64,000 nt of DNA from Nocardioides sp. URHA0020 (GTDB taxonomy: Bacteria; Actinomycetota; Actinomycetes; Propionibacteriales; Nocardioidaceae): the NCBI RefSeq assembly GCF_000620705.1, contig NZ_JIAR01000025.1, positions 193,501 to 257,500 of the forward strand, given 5' to 3'. Under the pieces are notes generated by a model, which searched no databases, was not told the DNA's origin, and was given only the letters and a program-made list of their open reading frames with translations. Below, in pieces: positions 46,838 to 55,769 of the stretch; the stretch's first letter is position 1, and each line of letters opens with the position of its first letter. A program made the translations under genes and the position numbers.

Positions 46838-49026
46838 CAACCCCCGCAACACAGCCCGTCGAGATCGCTCAGCTGGAGCAGGTGGTCCGCGGCGAGCACG
46901 GCAACCCGCACACGGTGCTCGGCCCGCACCCCCACGACGGCGCCGTCACGGTCCGCGTGCTGAAGCCGCTCGCCTCGCGGGTCGAGGTGCGGTGGGACGG
47001 CGGCTCGGTCGAGCTCACCCACGAGCACGAGGGCATCTGGGTCGGCGTCGTCCCGCTGCCCGACGTGCCCGACTACCGGGTCGCCGCGTCGTACGGCGAG
47101 GACCCGATCGTGCTGGACGACCCCTACCGCTTCCTGCCGACGCTCGGCGACATGGACCTCCACCTGATCAACGAGGGCCGTCACGAGCAGCTGTGGGAGG
47201 TGCTCGGCGCCCGGGTGCACCACTACCCCGGTGCGCTGGAGCCGGTCACCGGCACGTCGTTCGCCGTGTGGGCGCCCTCGGCGCGCGCAGTGCGGATCAA
47301 GGCCGACTTCAACAGCTGGGACGGGCGCGAGCACCCGATGCGCCAGCTCGGCACCTCGGGCGTGTGGGAGCTCTTCGTGCCCGACGTCCGCGGCGGCACG
47401 GCGTACAAGTACGTCATCCTCGGCCCCGACGGCGAGTGGCGCGAGAAGGCCGACCCCATGGCGGCCTGGGCCGAGGTCCCGGCGGACACGGCCTCCAAGG
47501 TCTTCGAGACCTCCTACGAGTGGCAGGACGACGCCTGGCTCGCCGCGCGCGCCGACTCCTCCCCCGTCAACGGACCCATGAGCGTCTACGAGATGCACCT
47601 CGGCTCGTGGAAGAAGCACCACGACGGCCGCTTCTGGTCGTGGGCCGAGCTCGCCGAGGAGCTGCCGGCGTACGTCGCCGGCCTGGGCTTCACCCACGTC
47701 GAGCTGATGCCGGTGATGCAGCACCCGTTCGGCGGCTCGTGGGGTTACCACGTCACGTCGTACTTCGCCCCCGACTCCCGCTTCGGTGACCCCGACGGCT
47801 TCCGGCTGCTCGTCGACAGGCTGCACCAGGCCGGCGTCGGCGTGATCCTCGACTGGGTGCCCGGTCACTTCGCCACCGACGAGTGGGCGCTGGCCCGCTT
47901 CGACGGCACGCCCCTCTACGAGGACCCCAACCCGCAGCGCGGGTGGCACAAGGAGTGGGGCTCCCACATCTTCAACTTCGGGCGGCGCGAGGTGCGCAAC
48001 TTCCTCTACGCCAACGCGGTCTACTGGCTGGAGGAGTTCCACGCCGACGGGCTGCGCGTCGACGGGGTCGCCTCGATGCTCTACCTCGACTACGCCCGTG
48101 AGGAGGGCGAGTGGTCGCCCAACATCCACGGCGGCCACGAGAACCTCGAGGCGATGCAGTTCCTGCAGGAGATGAACGCCACCGTCTACAAGCGGATCCC
48201 CGGCATCGCCACGATCGCGGAGGAGTCGACCTCGTGGCCGGGCGTCACCCGGCCGACCTCGGCCGACGGCCTGGGCTTCGGCTTCAAGTGGAACATGGGC
48301 TGGATGCACGACTCGCTGGACTACCTGGCCCACGAGCCCGTGCACCGCGCCTACCACCACGGCGAGATGACCTTCTCCCTGGTCTACGCCTTCTCCGAGA
48401 ACTTCGTGCTGCCGCTGTCGCACGACGAGGTCGTGCACGGCAAGGGCTCCCTGCTGCGCAAGATGCCGGGCGACCGCTGGCAGCAGCTGGCCAACCTCCG
48501 CGCCTACCTCGGCTTCATGTGGGCGCACCCCGGCAAGCAGCTGCTCTTCATGGGCTGCGAGCTCGGCCAGGAGTCGGAGTGGGCGGAGTCGCGCGAGCTC
48601 GACTGGTGGCTGCTCGAGCACCCCGAGCACCGCGGCGTCTCCGACCTGGTGCGCGACCTCAACGGCGCGTACGTCGGCTCGCCGGCCGTCTGGTCGCGCG
48701 ACAACGACCCGGCCGGCTTCCAGTGGATCGACGCCAACGACGCCGGGCGCAACGTCTTCTCTTTCCTGCGGCGCGGGGCCGACGACGCACCGACCGTGGT
48801 CTGCGTGTCCAACTTCGCCGCCGTGCCGCACGACGACTACCGCGTCGGCCTCCCGGCGGCCGGTGAGTGGGAGGAGATCCTCAACACCGACGCCGAGTCC
48901 TACTCCGGCTCGGGGGTGGGCAACTTCGGCTCGGTCACCGCGGTCGAGGGCGACTGGTCGGGCCAGCCGGCGTACGCGACGGTCGTCGTGCCCCCGCTCG
49001 CGACGGTGTGGCTGCGCAAGCGCTGA
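46834..49026 (+). CDS. glgB: 1,4-alpha-glucan branching enzyme
   Basis: 730 aa, ATG within an ATGA overlap with mak. An N-terminal CBM48 pair (NPHTVLGPHPHDGAVTVRVLKP, then VTGTSFAVWAPSARAVRIKADFN) precedes the GH13 barrel with nucleophile near residue 410 in LRVDGVASMLYLDYAREEGEW and acid near 463 in IAEESTSWPGV. It makes alpha-1,6 branches in the glucan built by GlgE. Last gene of the four-gene operon. Confidence 0.97.
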   Translation: MTTPATQPVEIAQLEQVVRGEHGNPHTVLGPHPHDGAVTVRVLKPLASRVEVRWDGGSVELTHEHEGIWVGVVPLPDVPDYRVAASYGEDPIVLDDPYRFLPTLGDMDLHLINEGRHEQLWEVLGARVHHYPGALEPVTGTSFAVWAPSARAVRIKADFNSWDGREHPMRQLGTSGVWELFVPDVRGGTAYKYVILGPDGEWREKADPMAAWAEVPADTASKVFETSYEWQDDAWLAARADSSPVNGPMSVYEMHLGSWKKHHDGRFWSWAELAEELPAYVAGLGFTHVELMPVMQHPFGGSWGYHVTSYFAPDSRFGDPDGFRLLVDRLHQAGVGVILDWVPGHFATDEWALARFDGTPLYEDPNPQRGWHKEWGSHIFNFGRREVRNFLYANAVYWLEEFHADGLRVDGVASMLYLDYAREEGEWSPNIHGGHENLEAMQFLQEMNATVYKRIPGIATIAEESTSWPGVTRPTSADGLGFGFKWNMGWMHDSLDYLAHEPVHRAYHHGEMTFSLVYAFSENFVLPLSHDEVVHGKGSLLRKMPGDRWQQLANLRAYLGFMWAHPGKQLLFMGCELGQESEWAESRELDWWLLEHPEHRGVSDLVRDLNGAYVGSPAVWSRDNDPAGFQWIDANDAGRNVFSFLRRGADDAPTVVCVSNFAAVPHDDYRVGLPAAGEWEEILNTDAESYSGSGVGNFGSVTAVEGDWSGQPAYATVVVPPLATVWLRKR

Positions 49027-49056
49027 GGCAGCGCCCGCAAGGCTTGTCGCGACCAC

Positions 49057-49062
49057 TAGTCT
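49057..49062 (+). promoter_or_regulatory. Leaderless-type minus-10 of the NUDIX gene
   Basis: TAGTCT, 7 nt before the GTG at 49070. No clear minus-35 is visible. Confidence 0.4.
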
Positions 49063-49069
49063 GAGTCCC

Positions 49070-49828
49070 GTGACCGACCCCGCCACCAACGTGACCACCG
49101 TCGCGGAGGGGACCGCCCGGATCACGTGGACCGCCGACACGCCGATCGACGTGATCCGCCACAACGTGGTGGCCGCGCTGGTCGACCACGCGCGGGTCGA
49201 GGCGCTGGTCGACCCCGAGGACGAGGGCGGTCAGCGCGCCGCCACCTGGTCGGGACTGCGGCGCGAGGGCGTGATGCGCGGCGTCACCGTCGACGGCTCG
49301 CCGGTCGACCGCGTCGTCTACGCGCGCCTCACCACGGACACCCCGCTCAACGAGCCCGAGGGCTTCCGGGCCCTGCTCAACTCCTTCCTCCCCCGCAAGC
49401 GCGCGATCGGGCAGATGCTCCTGCGCGACCCCGACGGCCGGGTGCTGCTCTGCCAGCTGACCTACAAGCCGGACTGGGACCTGCCCGGCGGCGTGGTCGA
49501 GGTCAACGAGTCGCCGCGGCAGGCCGTGGCCAGGGAGATCGAGGAGGAGCTCGGCCTCGTCGTCCCCGCGGGCGAGCTGGTGCTCACCGACTGGCTGCCC
49601 CCCTGGAGCGGCTGGGACGACGCGCTCTGCCTGGTCTTCGACGGCGGCGTCCACGACGCCACGCTTACCGACTCCATCGTGCGGGAGGCCCGCGAGATCC
49701 GGTCCGCCGAGTTCTGCACCCTGGAGCAGGTCGCGGAGCGCTGCGCCGACTTCACCGCCCGCCGGATCGAGTCCGCGCTCGCCAACCTCGGGTCCGGTGG
49801 GCCGGCGTACACCGAGTCCGGTCGCTGA
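49070..49828 (+). CDS. NUDIX hydrolase with an N-terminal extension
   Basis: 252 aa, GTG at 49070, leaderless-type TAGTCT 7 nt upstream. Residues 1-100 form an unassigned domain (TAVVTGTARITWTADTP-like). The NUDIX box is GGVVEVNESPRQAVAREIEEELGLVV near 143-168, flanked by QMLLRDPDGRVLLCQLTYKPDWDLP and CLVFDGGVHDATL. It hydrolyses a nucleoside diphosphate linked to X; substrate unknown. Confidence 0.85.
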   Translation: MTDPATNVTTVAEGTARITWTADTPIDVIRHNVVAALVDHARVEALVDPEDEGGQRAATWSGLRREGVMRGVTVDGSPVDRVVYARLTTDTPLNEPEGFRALLNSFLPRKRAIGQMLLRDPDGRVLLCQLTYKPDWDLPGGVVEVNESPRQAVAREIEEELGLVVPAGELVLTDWLPPWSGWDDALCLVFDGGVHDATLTDSIVREAREIRSAEFCTLEQVAERCADFTARRIESALANLGSGGPAYTESGR

Positions 49829-49875
49829 GGGTCTGCCCGTTTCCGCCTGCGCGGTGGGTGCGTCGCCTCAGCGAC

Positions 49876-50049
49876 GGTTTCACCGCTGAGGCGGTGAAAC
49901 TGCGGGTTCTCGTACGAAGTTGTGTCTAAGAACCCCGAGATCCGTCGGTGCACCCCCGCAACGGTGGGTTTCACCGCTTAGGCGGTGAAACTGGGGGTTG
50001 TCGCACGAAGTTCTGTCCGAGAACCCCAAGTTCCGTCGGTGCACCCCCC
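49876..50049. repeat. Twin 83-nt repeat (period 91) with a hairpin in each copy
   Basis: Copies at 49876-49958 and 49967-50049 differ at about 11 positions. Each opens with a palindrome GTTTCACCGC-TNAG-GCGGTGAAAC (10-bp stem), then a second small hairpin (GGTTNTC...GAGAACC in copy 2), and ends GTCGGTGCACCCCC. The rest of the 330-bp gap before 50159 holds no other clear signal. It does not resemble an IS; it may be a structured RNA or a mobile repeat. Confidence 0.8.
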
Positions 50050-50158
50050 ACCGACCCGGGTCACGGTCGCGCCCCACAGCCGGGCACCTGTCGAGACCAG
50101 CGCAGCGGCACGACCGCTCGCAGGCAGGACCGCTTGACCCTGGTGGCAGAATGATTAC

Positions 50159-50677
50159 ATGATTACAAACGAGCAGCAGGAGCGGGTGACGGGCTGGTTC
50201 GCCGGGCGTCTCCCGGCAGCGTGGCAGAGCGCCCCCGCCGTCGTAGCGGTGGACCGCGAGGAGATCACGGTCGTCCTCACCGTCGCCGACGTCGACCTCC
50301 CGGAGGCCACCGAGGCGGCCCTCGCGGAGGCGCGCACGGGTCGCGCCTCGGCGTTCCGCGAGGAGACCCGCGGGCAGCGGATGGACATCGCGCAGGAGGC
50401 GCAGCACCGGTTCGAGCGCAAGGTCTCGTGGGGTGTGTCGATCGGCGGCCACCAGGAGCTGTGGACCCACGTCTCGGCTCCGGTGATGACTCGGCTGCGC
50501 CAGCCGCAGCGACTGGTCCTCGACACGCTCGTCGACGCGGGCGTCGCCCGCTCGCGCGCCGACGCCCTCGCGTGGTGCGTCCGCCTGGTCGGCCAGCACG
50601 AGGACGACTGGCTCGCCGAGCTGCGCGACGCGATGACCGCGGTCGCGGACGTCCGGGCACAGGGGCCTGCGGCGTAG
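50159..50677 (+). CDS. Hypothetical protein
   Basis: 172 aa, ATG at 50159; the region before it has TTGACC at 50134-50139 as a possible minus-35. The chain is soluble and mostly helical, with no hydrophobic segment. The C-terminal half (RLRQPQRLVLDTLVDAGVARSRADALAWCVRLVGQHEDDWLAELRDAMTAVADVRA) looks like a small helical-bundle domain, with a RSRADALAWCVRLV stretch similar to those in short DNA-binding or antitoxin-like proteins. Function unknown. Confidence 0.65.
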   Translation: MITNEQQERVTGWFAGRLPAAWQSAPAVVAVDREEITVVLTVADVDLPEATEAALAEARTGRASAFREETRGQRMDIAQEAQHRFERKVSWGVSIGGHQELWTHVSAPVMTRLRQPQRLVLDTLVDAGVARSRADALAWCVRLVGQHEDDWLAELRDAMTAVADVRAQGPAA

Positions 50678-50688
50678 CGCGAGGCCGC

Positions 50689-50694
50689 TAGGTT
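50689..50694 (+). promoter_or_regulatory. Leaderless-type minus-10 of the YccF gene
   Basis: TAGGTT, 6 nt before the GTG at 50701, identical in core to the glgE minus-10 (GCTAGGTTGG at both). Confidence 0.5.
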
Positions 50695-50700
50695 GGCGAG

Positions 50701-51099
50701 GTGCGATTCGTCCTGAACGTCATCTGGCTGATGCTCTGCGGGTTCTGGATGGCGATCGGGTACGTCGTCGCCGGCGTCATCTGCTGCATCCTGATCATCA
50801 CGATCCCCTTCGGGATCGCGTCGTTCCGCATCGCCGGCTACGCCCTGTGGCCGTTCGGGCGTACGGCGATCCGCAAGCCCACCGCCGGCGTCGGCTCGGC
50901 GATCGGCAACGTCATCTGGGTGGTCGTCGCCGGCATCTGGCTGGCGATCGGCCACGTGCTCACGGGCATCGCCATGTGCGTGACGATCATCGGCATCCCG
51001 CTCGGGATCGCCAGCTTCAAGATGGTCCCGATCTCGTTGCTACCGCTGGGCCGCGAGATCGTCCCGAGCGACGAGCTCGTCCACCGCTCCACCGCCTGA
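50701..51099 (+). CDS. YccF domain-containing inner-membrane protein
   Basis: 132 aa, GTG start. Two internal repeats each carry a hydrophobic helix pair and the YccF hallmark PFGIASFRIAGYALWPFGR / PLGIASFKMVPISLLPLGRE. About four membrane helices. Function unknown. The last 60 bp overlap the end of the convergent EamA gene. Confidence 0.85.
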   Translation: MRFVLNVIWLMLCGFWMAIGYVVAGVICCILIITIPFGIASFRIAGYALWPFGRTAIRKPTAGVGSAIGNVIWVVVAGIWLAIGHVLTGIAMCVTIIGIPLGIASFKMVPISLLPLGREIVPSDELVHRSTA

Positions 51100-51957
51100 G
51101 GCGCGCCGCGCCGGTCGCATCGCGACCAGCACGCCGACGATGAGCAGCAGGCCGCCGGCCGCCTCGGCGGCAACGGGTCGCTGGTCGAGCAGCAGCCATG
51201 CCGACGCCATCGCCACGACCGGCGCGAGCAGCACCCACGGCACGACCGACGACGACTGGTTGCGCGACAGCAGCGTGTTGAAGACGCCGTACCCCACCAG
51301 CGAGGACAGCCCCGCCGTGTAGAGCGTCGAGAGCCCGGCCTGCCACGACAACGACGTCAGCGCGTCGCCGACGACCGCCGGCCCGTCGACCACCACGGAC
51401 AGCGCGAGCAGCGGCACCGGTACGACGACCGCGGACCAGACCGTCAGCGACAGCCCGCCGGTCACGCCGGACGCCCGCGAGACCACGTTGCCGATCCCCC
51501 ACGACAGCGCGCCGAGCAGGCAGAGCAGCAGCGCGACCAGGCTCACCTGACCGCCTCGTCCCACGGCCACGATGGCCAGGCCGACCGAGCCGAGGACGAC
51601 GCCGGCGACCTGGGCGCCGGTCGGGATCTCGCGCAGCACGCCGGCAGCGATGAGGATCGTGAAGATCACCTGCGCCTGCAGCACCAGCGCCGCGAGACCG
51701 GGCGGCATGCCCGCGTCCATGGAGACGTAGAGGAAGCCGAACTGGCCGAGCGACATGAAGAGCCCGACCGCGGCGATCACCCGCCACGGCGCGTCCGGCC
51801 GGCGGATGACGAGGATGGCCGGGAAGACGACGAGCACGAAGCGGATCGCCACGAACAGCAGCGGCGGCACCCCCGCCATCCCCCAGTCGATCACCACGAA
51901 GTTGAAGCCCCAGATGGTGGCGACGAGGGCGGCGAGGAGCGAGTCACGGCGGTTCAC
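51040..51957 (-). CDS. EamA-family (DMT) transporter
   Basis: 305 aa, GTG at 51957. Ten hydrophobic helices arranged as two EamA repeats; the N-terminal RRDSLLAALVATIWGFNFVVIDWGMAGVPPLLFVAIRFVLVV is the first-helix signature. Substrate could be an amino acid or metabolite exported. Divergent from a LysR regulator, which may control it. The end overlaps YccF in antisense by 60 bp. Confidence 0.85.
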   Translation of the reverse strand: MNRRDSLLAALVATIWGFNFVVIDWGMAGVPPLLFVAIRFVLVVFPAILVIRRPDAPWRVIAAVGLFMSLGQFGFLYVSMDAGMPPGLAALVLQAQVIFTILIAAGVLREIPTGAQVAGVVLGSVGLAIVAVGRGGQVSLVALLLCLLGALSWGIGNVVSRASGVTGGLSLTVWSAVVVPVPLLALSVVVDGPAVVGDALTSLSWQAGLSTLYTAGLSSLVGYGVFNTLLSRNQSSSVVPWVLLAPVVAMASAWLLLDQRPVAAEAAGGLLLIVGVLVAMRPARRASGGGAVDELVARDDLAAQR

Positions 51958-52019
51958 GACGACCAGCCAACCCCACGATGACCATGTAGCACCAGCGAAT
52001 GATCATGCATGGTTCTGTG

Positions 52020-52025
52020 TAGCAT
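52020..52025 (+). promoter_or_regulatory. Leaderless-type minus-10 of the LysR gene
   Basis: TAGCAT, 6 nt before the ATG at 52032. Within the same 74-bp divergent gap are ATGATCAT and two TGTAGCA copies that could be regulator sites. Confidence 0.4.
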
Positions 52026-52031
52026 CGCTGC

Positions 52032-52931
52032 ATGATCGACTTCGCCGCACTGACCAGCCTCCGGGCCGTCGACACCCACGGGACGGTCGTCGCGGCCGCC
52101 GACGCGCTCGGCTTCACCCCCAGCGCCGTCTCCCAGCAGGTCAAGCGGCTCGAGAGGCAGACCGGCGTCCCGCTGCTCGAGCGGGTCGGCCGCGGGGTGA
52201 TCCTCACCGACCACGGCCGGCACCTGGTCGACGCCGGCGTCCGCCTGCTGGCCGACCTCGAGGAGGTCGAGTCGGGGCTGCACGAGCGGGCCGGCACCGT
52301 CGCGGGGCGGCTGCGGCTGACGGCCTTCTCGACGGCGATGCGCGGCCTGGTCGCTCCGGTGGTCCACGACCTGCTCGGGGCCCACCCCGACCTCAGCCTC
52401 TCGCTGACCGAGCGCGAGCCGTGGGACACCATCGACCTCGTCGCCACCGGCCAGAGCGACCTGGGCGTCGTGCACCGGTGGGGCGACGTGCCGATCACGA
52501 TCCCCGACCACCTCGAGGCGACCCAGGTGGCGTACGACGTCGCCGACGTGATCGTCCCGCTCGACCACCCGCTCGCGAGCCGGGATCGGGTCAGCCCCGG
52601 CGACCTCGTCGACGAGGGCTGGATCGCCACCCCCGAGGGCACCATCTGCCGCCAGTGGCTGACCCGGATGTACGCCGGCACCGGGCGACTCCCGCGGATC
52701 GCGCACACGGCGATCGAGTTCGACTCCCACCTCGCGCTGGTGCGCGCCGGCCTCGGGATCGCCCTCGTCCCCCGGCTCGGCCGGCAGCCGCTCGGCGACC
52801 GGCTCGTCGCCGTACCGGCCCACGATCCCGAGCCCACGCGCGACGTGATCGCGGTGCACCGGCGCAGCATGGCGCAGTCGCCGGCCGTGCGCGCGGTGCT
52901 GGCGGCGCTCGCCGGCGAGGACGCCCGCTAG
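52032..52931 (+). CDS. LysR-family transcriptional regulator
   Basis: 299 aa, ATG at 52032. Winged HTH at residues 1-60 (FAALTSLRAVDTHGTVVAAADALGFTPSAVSQQVKRLERQTGVPLLER), then a linker helix and an effector domain with LTEREPWDTIDLVATGQSDLGVVHR and GLGIALVPRL. Divergent from the EamA transporter, a classical LysR target arrangement. Effector unknown. Confidence 0.9.
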   Translation: MIDFAALTSLRAVDTHGTVVAAADALGFTPSAVSQQVKRLERQTGVPLLERVGRGVILTDHGRHLVDAGVRLLADLEEVESGLHERAGTVAGRLRLTAFSTAMRGLVAPVVHDLLGAHPDLSLSLTEREPWDTIDLVATGQSDLGVVHRWGDVPITIPDHLEATQVAYDVADVIVPLDHPLASRDRVSPGDLVDEGWIATPEGTICRQWLTRMYAGTGRLPRIAHTAIEFDSHLALVRAGLGIALVPRLGRQPLGDRLVAVPAHDPEPTRDVIAVHRRSMAQSPAVRAVLAALAGEDAR

Positions 52932-52946
52932 AAGACCCCGGGGGGA

Positions 52947-52972
52947 GGTTCCCCGTCGGCGCCAGGGGGTAC
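52947..52972 (+). promoter_or_regulatory. Candidate SigB/SigF-type promoter of DUF2945-DUF3140
   Basis: GGTT (52947-52950), 16 nt, GGGTAC (52967-52972), 29 nt before the ATG at 53002. The only copy of this motif outside the stress island. Confidence 0.55.
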
Positions 52973-53001
52973 TCCCGGGCATCGACCGAGAGGGGAGCAC
53001 G

Positions 53002-53223
53002 ATGACCGGGGACGACTTCCAGCCGGGTGACCACGTCACCTGGAGCAGCCACGGCGGCCAGGCGGAGGGCCGGGTGAAGAAGAAGATCACCTCCGACACC
53101 GAGGCCGCGGGTCGCACGGTGCGAGCGTCGGCGGACGAGCCGCAGTACCTCGTCGTGAGCGACAAGAGCGGGGGCGAGGCGGTGCACAGGCCGGAGGCGC
53201 TGACGAGGAAGGCCTCGTCCTGA
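53002..53223 (+). CDS. DUF2945 (hypervirulence-associated TUDOR-like) protein
   Basis: 73 aa, ATG at 53002 with AGAGGGGAG upstream. The small beta-rich domain FQPGDHVTWSSHGGQAEGRVKKKITSDTEAAGRTVRASADEPQYLVVSDKSGGEAVHRP is the family pattern. Function unknown. Overlaps the DUF3140 ATG by 1 bp. Confidence 0.82.
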   Translation: MTGDDFQPGDHVTWSSHGGQAEGRVKKKITSDTEAAGRTVRASADEPQYLVVSDKSGGEAVHRPEALTRKASS

Positions 53224-53564
53224 TGGCGGCGGACCACCGCGGCTCGGACGTCGACGCGATCTGGGCGGACTGGCAGGAGGCGGTCAACATGACCGCCTCG
53301 GAGCTCGAGAGCTGGCTGGACACCGACGACTCCAGGTCCGTGGGCCAGGACGAGGGCGGCGAGTCCACCGGTCACCGCTCCGGGCGGCGGATCGTGGAGA
53401 TCCTGCGGAGCAGGAAGGGCGACCTCGGCGACGGCGACGCCCAGCACATGCGCAAGGTCGTCGGTTACGTCCACCGACACCTCGCGCAGCGGCCGTCGGG
53501 CGACATCACCGAGACCCGGTGGCGCTACTCACTGATGAACTGGGGCCACGACCCGCAGAAGTAG
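53223..53564 (+). CDS. DUF3140 family protein
   Basis: 113 aa, ATG overlapping the previous stop by 1 bp. Diagnostic stretches are WQEAVNMTASELESWLDTDDSRSVGQDEGGESTGHRSGRRIVEILRS and DAQHMRKVVGYVHRHLAQRP. Soluble, helical, unknown function. Partner of DUF2945, and the pair is stress-linked by its promoter. Confidence 0.82.
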   Translation: MAADHRGSDVDAIWADWQEAVNMTASELESWLDTDDSRSVGQDEGGESTGHRSGRRIVEILRSRKGDLGDGDAQHMRKVVGYVHRHLAQRPSGDITETRWRYSLMNWGHDPQK

Positions 53565-53577
53565 CCGGGCTCGGCGC

Positions 53578-54525
53578 TCAGAAGAGAGCGGACGCCAGGC
53601 TCTGCCGGCCCTTGAGCACCCGCGGGTCGTCGTTGCCGACGGCGCCGAAGAGCCCGATCAGGTGCTCGCGGGCCTGGTTGCGCTCGTCCCCGGACGTACG
53701 CCGCACCAGCTCGATCAGCCGGATGAACGCGTCCTCCACGTGGCCACCGAGCATGTCGAGGTCGGCGACTAGGGTCTGGGCGTCGACGTCGTCGGGGTTC
53801 GCGGCACCGGCGGCGCGCGCGGCGTTGAGGTCGACGCCCTGGGTGCGCTGGAGCACCTTCGCCATCGCCAGACCGGCTGCGGCCTCGACGTCGGCGGGGT
53901 TGGCCGTCACGAGCTTCTGGTACTCCGCGACCGCCCGGTCGATGTCGCCGTCGCCGAGCGCGTCCTGGGCCGCGGCGTACCTGGGGTCGACCGGCGGCTC
54001 ACCGTCGGCCTCGCCGTCCACCGGCGCGACCGAGCGCGGCTGGTGCCGACCGGTGATGCCCTGGGTGGTCAGCTGCTGCATCACCGTGGTCAGCGCCGAG
54101 CGCAGCTCCTCGATCGGCAGCACGTCCTGGAAGAGCGGAGCCGGACGACCGTCGAGGACGGCCACCACCAGCGGGATCGACGGGATCTGCATCGCCTGCG
54201 CGATGCCGGGGGCGGCGTCGATGTCCACGAGACCGGCCAGGAAGCGCCCCTCGAACTCCGTCGACAGGGTCACGAAGTCGTCGGCCAGCTGCTGGCTCTC
54301 CGGCATCCGGGTCGGCGAGTAGAAGACGAGCAGCACCGGCGCGGTCATCGAGGACTCGACGAGTCCCTGGAAGGCCTCCTCGGTGACCTGCACGGCGTAC
54401 GACGAGCCGCCGGCGGCCGCCGGCGCACCGGGCGCGCCGGGCGCGGTCGCACCCGACGGCGGAGCGGGAGCCTTGAGGCCGGACAGGTCGAACGCTCCGG
54501 GGCGCGAGAAGGGCTGCTGCGTCAT
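53578..54525 (-). CDS. Thioredoxin-fold TPR protein (YbbN/CnoX-like) lacking the CxxC
   Basis: 315 aa, ATG at 54525. Residues about 40-150 form a thioredoxin fold (VQVTEEAFQGLVESSMTAPVLLVFYSPTRMPESQQLADDF), but the active-site CxxC is SPTRMP. A C-terminal TPR-like solenoid begins with DPRYAAAQDALGDGDIDRAVAEYQKLVTANPADVEAAAGLAMAKVLQ. This fusion matches the YbbN/CnoX chaperone family, where the redox motif is also often lost. Confidence 0.85.
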   Translation of the reverse strand: MTQQPFSRPGAFDLSGLKAPAPPSGATAPGAPGAPAAAGGSSYAVQVTEEAFQGLVESSMTAPVLLVFYSPTRMPESQQLADDFVTLSTEFEGRFLAGLVDIDAAPGIAQAMQIPSIPLVVAVLDGRPAPLFQDVLPIEELRSALTTVMQQLTTQGITGRHQPRSVAPVDGEADGEPPVDPRYAAAQDALGDGDIDRAVAEYQKLVTANPADVEAAAGLAMAKVLQRTQGVDLNAARAAGAANPDDVDAQTLVADLDMLGGHVEDAFIRLIELVRRTSGDERNQAREHLIGLFGAVGNDDPRVLKGRQSLASALF

Positions 54526-54534
54526 GGGCCAATC

Positions 54535-55752
54535 CTAGAGAGCCCCGGCCAGCCCCAGCGCGACGGCCTCCTCGCGCAGCTCCTCGCGCACGCTCGGGTG
54601 CGCCGCGTGCTCGATCAGCTGGCGGGCCTGCTCGCGCTGGTCGTTGCCCGCGATCTCGGCCACCCCCTGCTCGGTGACGACGGCGGTCATCTGGAAGGAC
54701 GTCACCGGCTCGTCGACGAGCGGCACGATCGTGGAGCAGTCGGCCTTGGGGTGCCACGACCGCAGCGCGATGAACGCCTGCCCCGCCGAGGAGTGCATCG
54801 CGCCGACGATGAAGTCGGTCTGACCGCCGAAGCCGGAGTGGATGCGGGCGTTGATGCGCGAGGCGTTGGCCTGGGCGAAGAGGTCGACCTGCAACGCGGT
54901 GTTGACGCTGATCATCGACGGGTTGCGCGAGATCAGCGCCGGGCTGTTCGTCACCTCGGTGCGCGCCATCTGGATGCGCTCGTTGCCGTCGGCCCAGGCG
55001 AGCAGCTCCGGCGAGCCGAAGAGGAAGGACGCGGTGATCGGCACCTCGCGGTCCAGCGCGCCGACCTTCTCCAGCGCCAGGATGCTGTCGGAGAACATCT
55101 CGGTCCACACCCGCAGGCCGCGCCGGTCGCGCAGGCCGCGCAGCGTCGCGTCGGGCACGGCGCCGATGCCGGCCTGGAGCGTCGAGCCGTCGCCGACCCG
55201 GCGGGCGACCAGGTCACCGATCCGCGCGGACGCCTCGTCGATCGCGGTGACCGGCGCCGTCGGCAGCGGACCGTCGGCCTCCACCAGCACGTCGATCAGG
55301 TCGAGGTCGACCAGCGCGTCGCCGTACGTCCACGGCATCTGGTCGTTGACCTGGGCGACCACGACTCCCCCGCGACGTCTCGCCGCCTCGAGCGCGGCCG
55401 GCAGCACGTTGACCTCGACGCCGAGCGACACCTGACCGCCCCGGGGCCGGGTCGTGTGCAGCACCACCGCGTCGGGCGGGAGCTGTCGGCCGAAGAGCGT
55501 CGGCACCATCGACAGCCGCGACGGCACGTAGCTCAGTCGGGGACTGCGCCGCATGCCCGGCCCGACGAAGGAGGTCTCCAGCGTGACGCCCTCGCGGTCG
55601 GGCAGACCCGGCTGGCCGTTGAGCACCCAGAGGCGGTACTCGTCGAGCGCGGAGTCGACGAGGCGCAGCGCGTGCCACGGGATCGCGTGGTTGCCGGAGA
55701 CCACGACCCGCGGGTTCGCCGGCAGCGCGGCCAGGGCATCGTGGAGGTCCAT
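54535..55752 (-). CDS. Acetyl-CoA hydrolase/transferase family CoA-transferase
   Basis: 405 aa, ATG at 55752. Class I CoA-transferase features: VVVSGNHAIPWHALRL at the start, LQAGIGAVPDATLRGLRDRRGLRVWTEMFSDSI near 190, and the catalytic-glutamate region RTEVTNSPALISRNPSM near 260. Activates or exchanges CoA among short acyl acids, with 4-hydroxybutyrate or acetate as common partners. Follows the mutase gene on the same strand after 17 bp. Confidence 0.85.
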   Translation of the reverse strand: MDLHDALAALPANPRVVVSGNHAIPWHALRLVDSALDEYRLWVLNGQPGLPDREGVTLETSFVGPGMRRSPRLSYVPSRLSMVPTLFGRQLPPDAVVLHTTRPRGGQVSLGVEVNVLPAALEAARRRGGVVVAQVNDQMPWTYGDALVDLDLIDVLVEADGPLPTAPVTAIDEASARIGDLVARRVGDGSTLQAGIGAVPDATLRGLRDRRGLRVWTEMFSDSILALEKVGALDREVPITASFLFGSPELLAWADGNERIQMARTEVTNSPALISRNPSMISVNTALQVDLFAQANASRINARIHSGFGGQTDFIVGAMHSSAGQAFIALRSWHPKADCSTIVPLVDEPVTSFQMTAVVTEQGVAEIAGNDQREQARQLIEHAAHPSVREELREEAVALGLAGAL

Positions 55753-55769
55753 GGCCCGACCCTAGAGAA

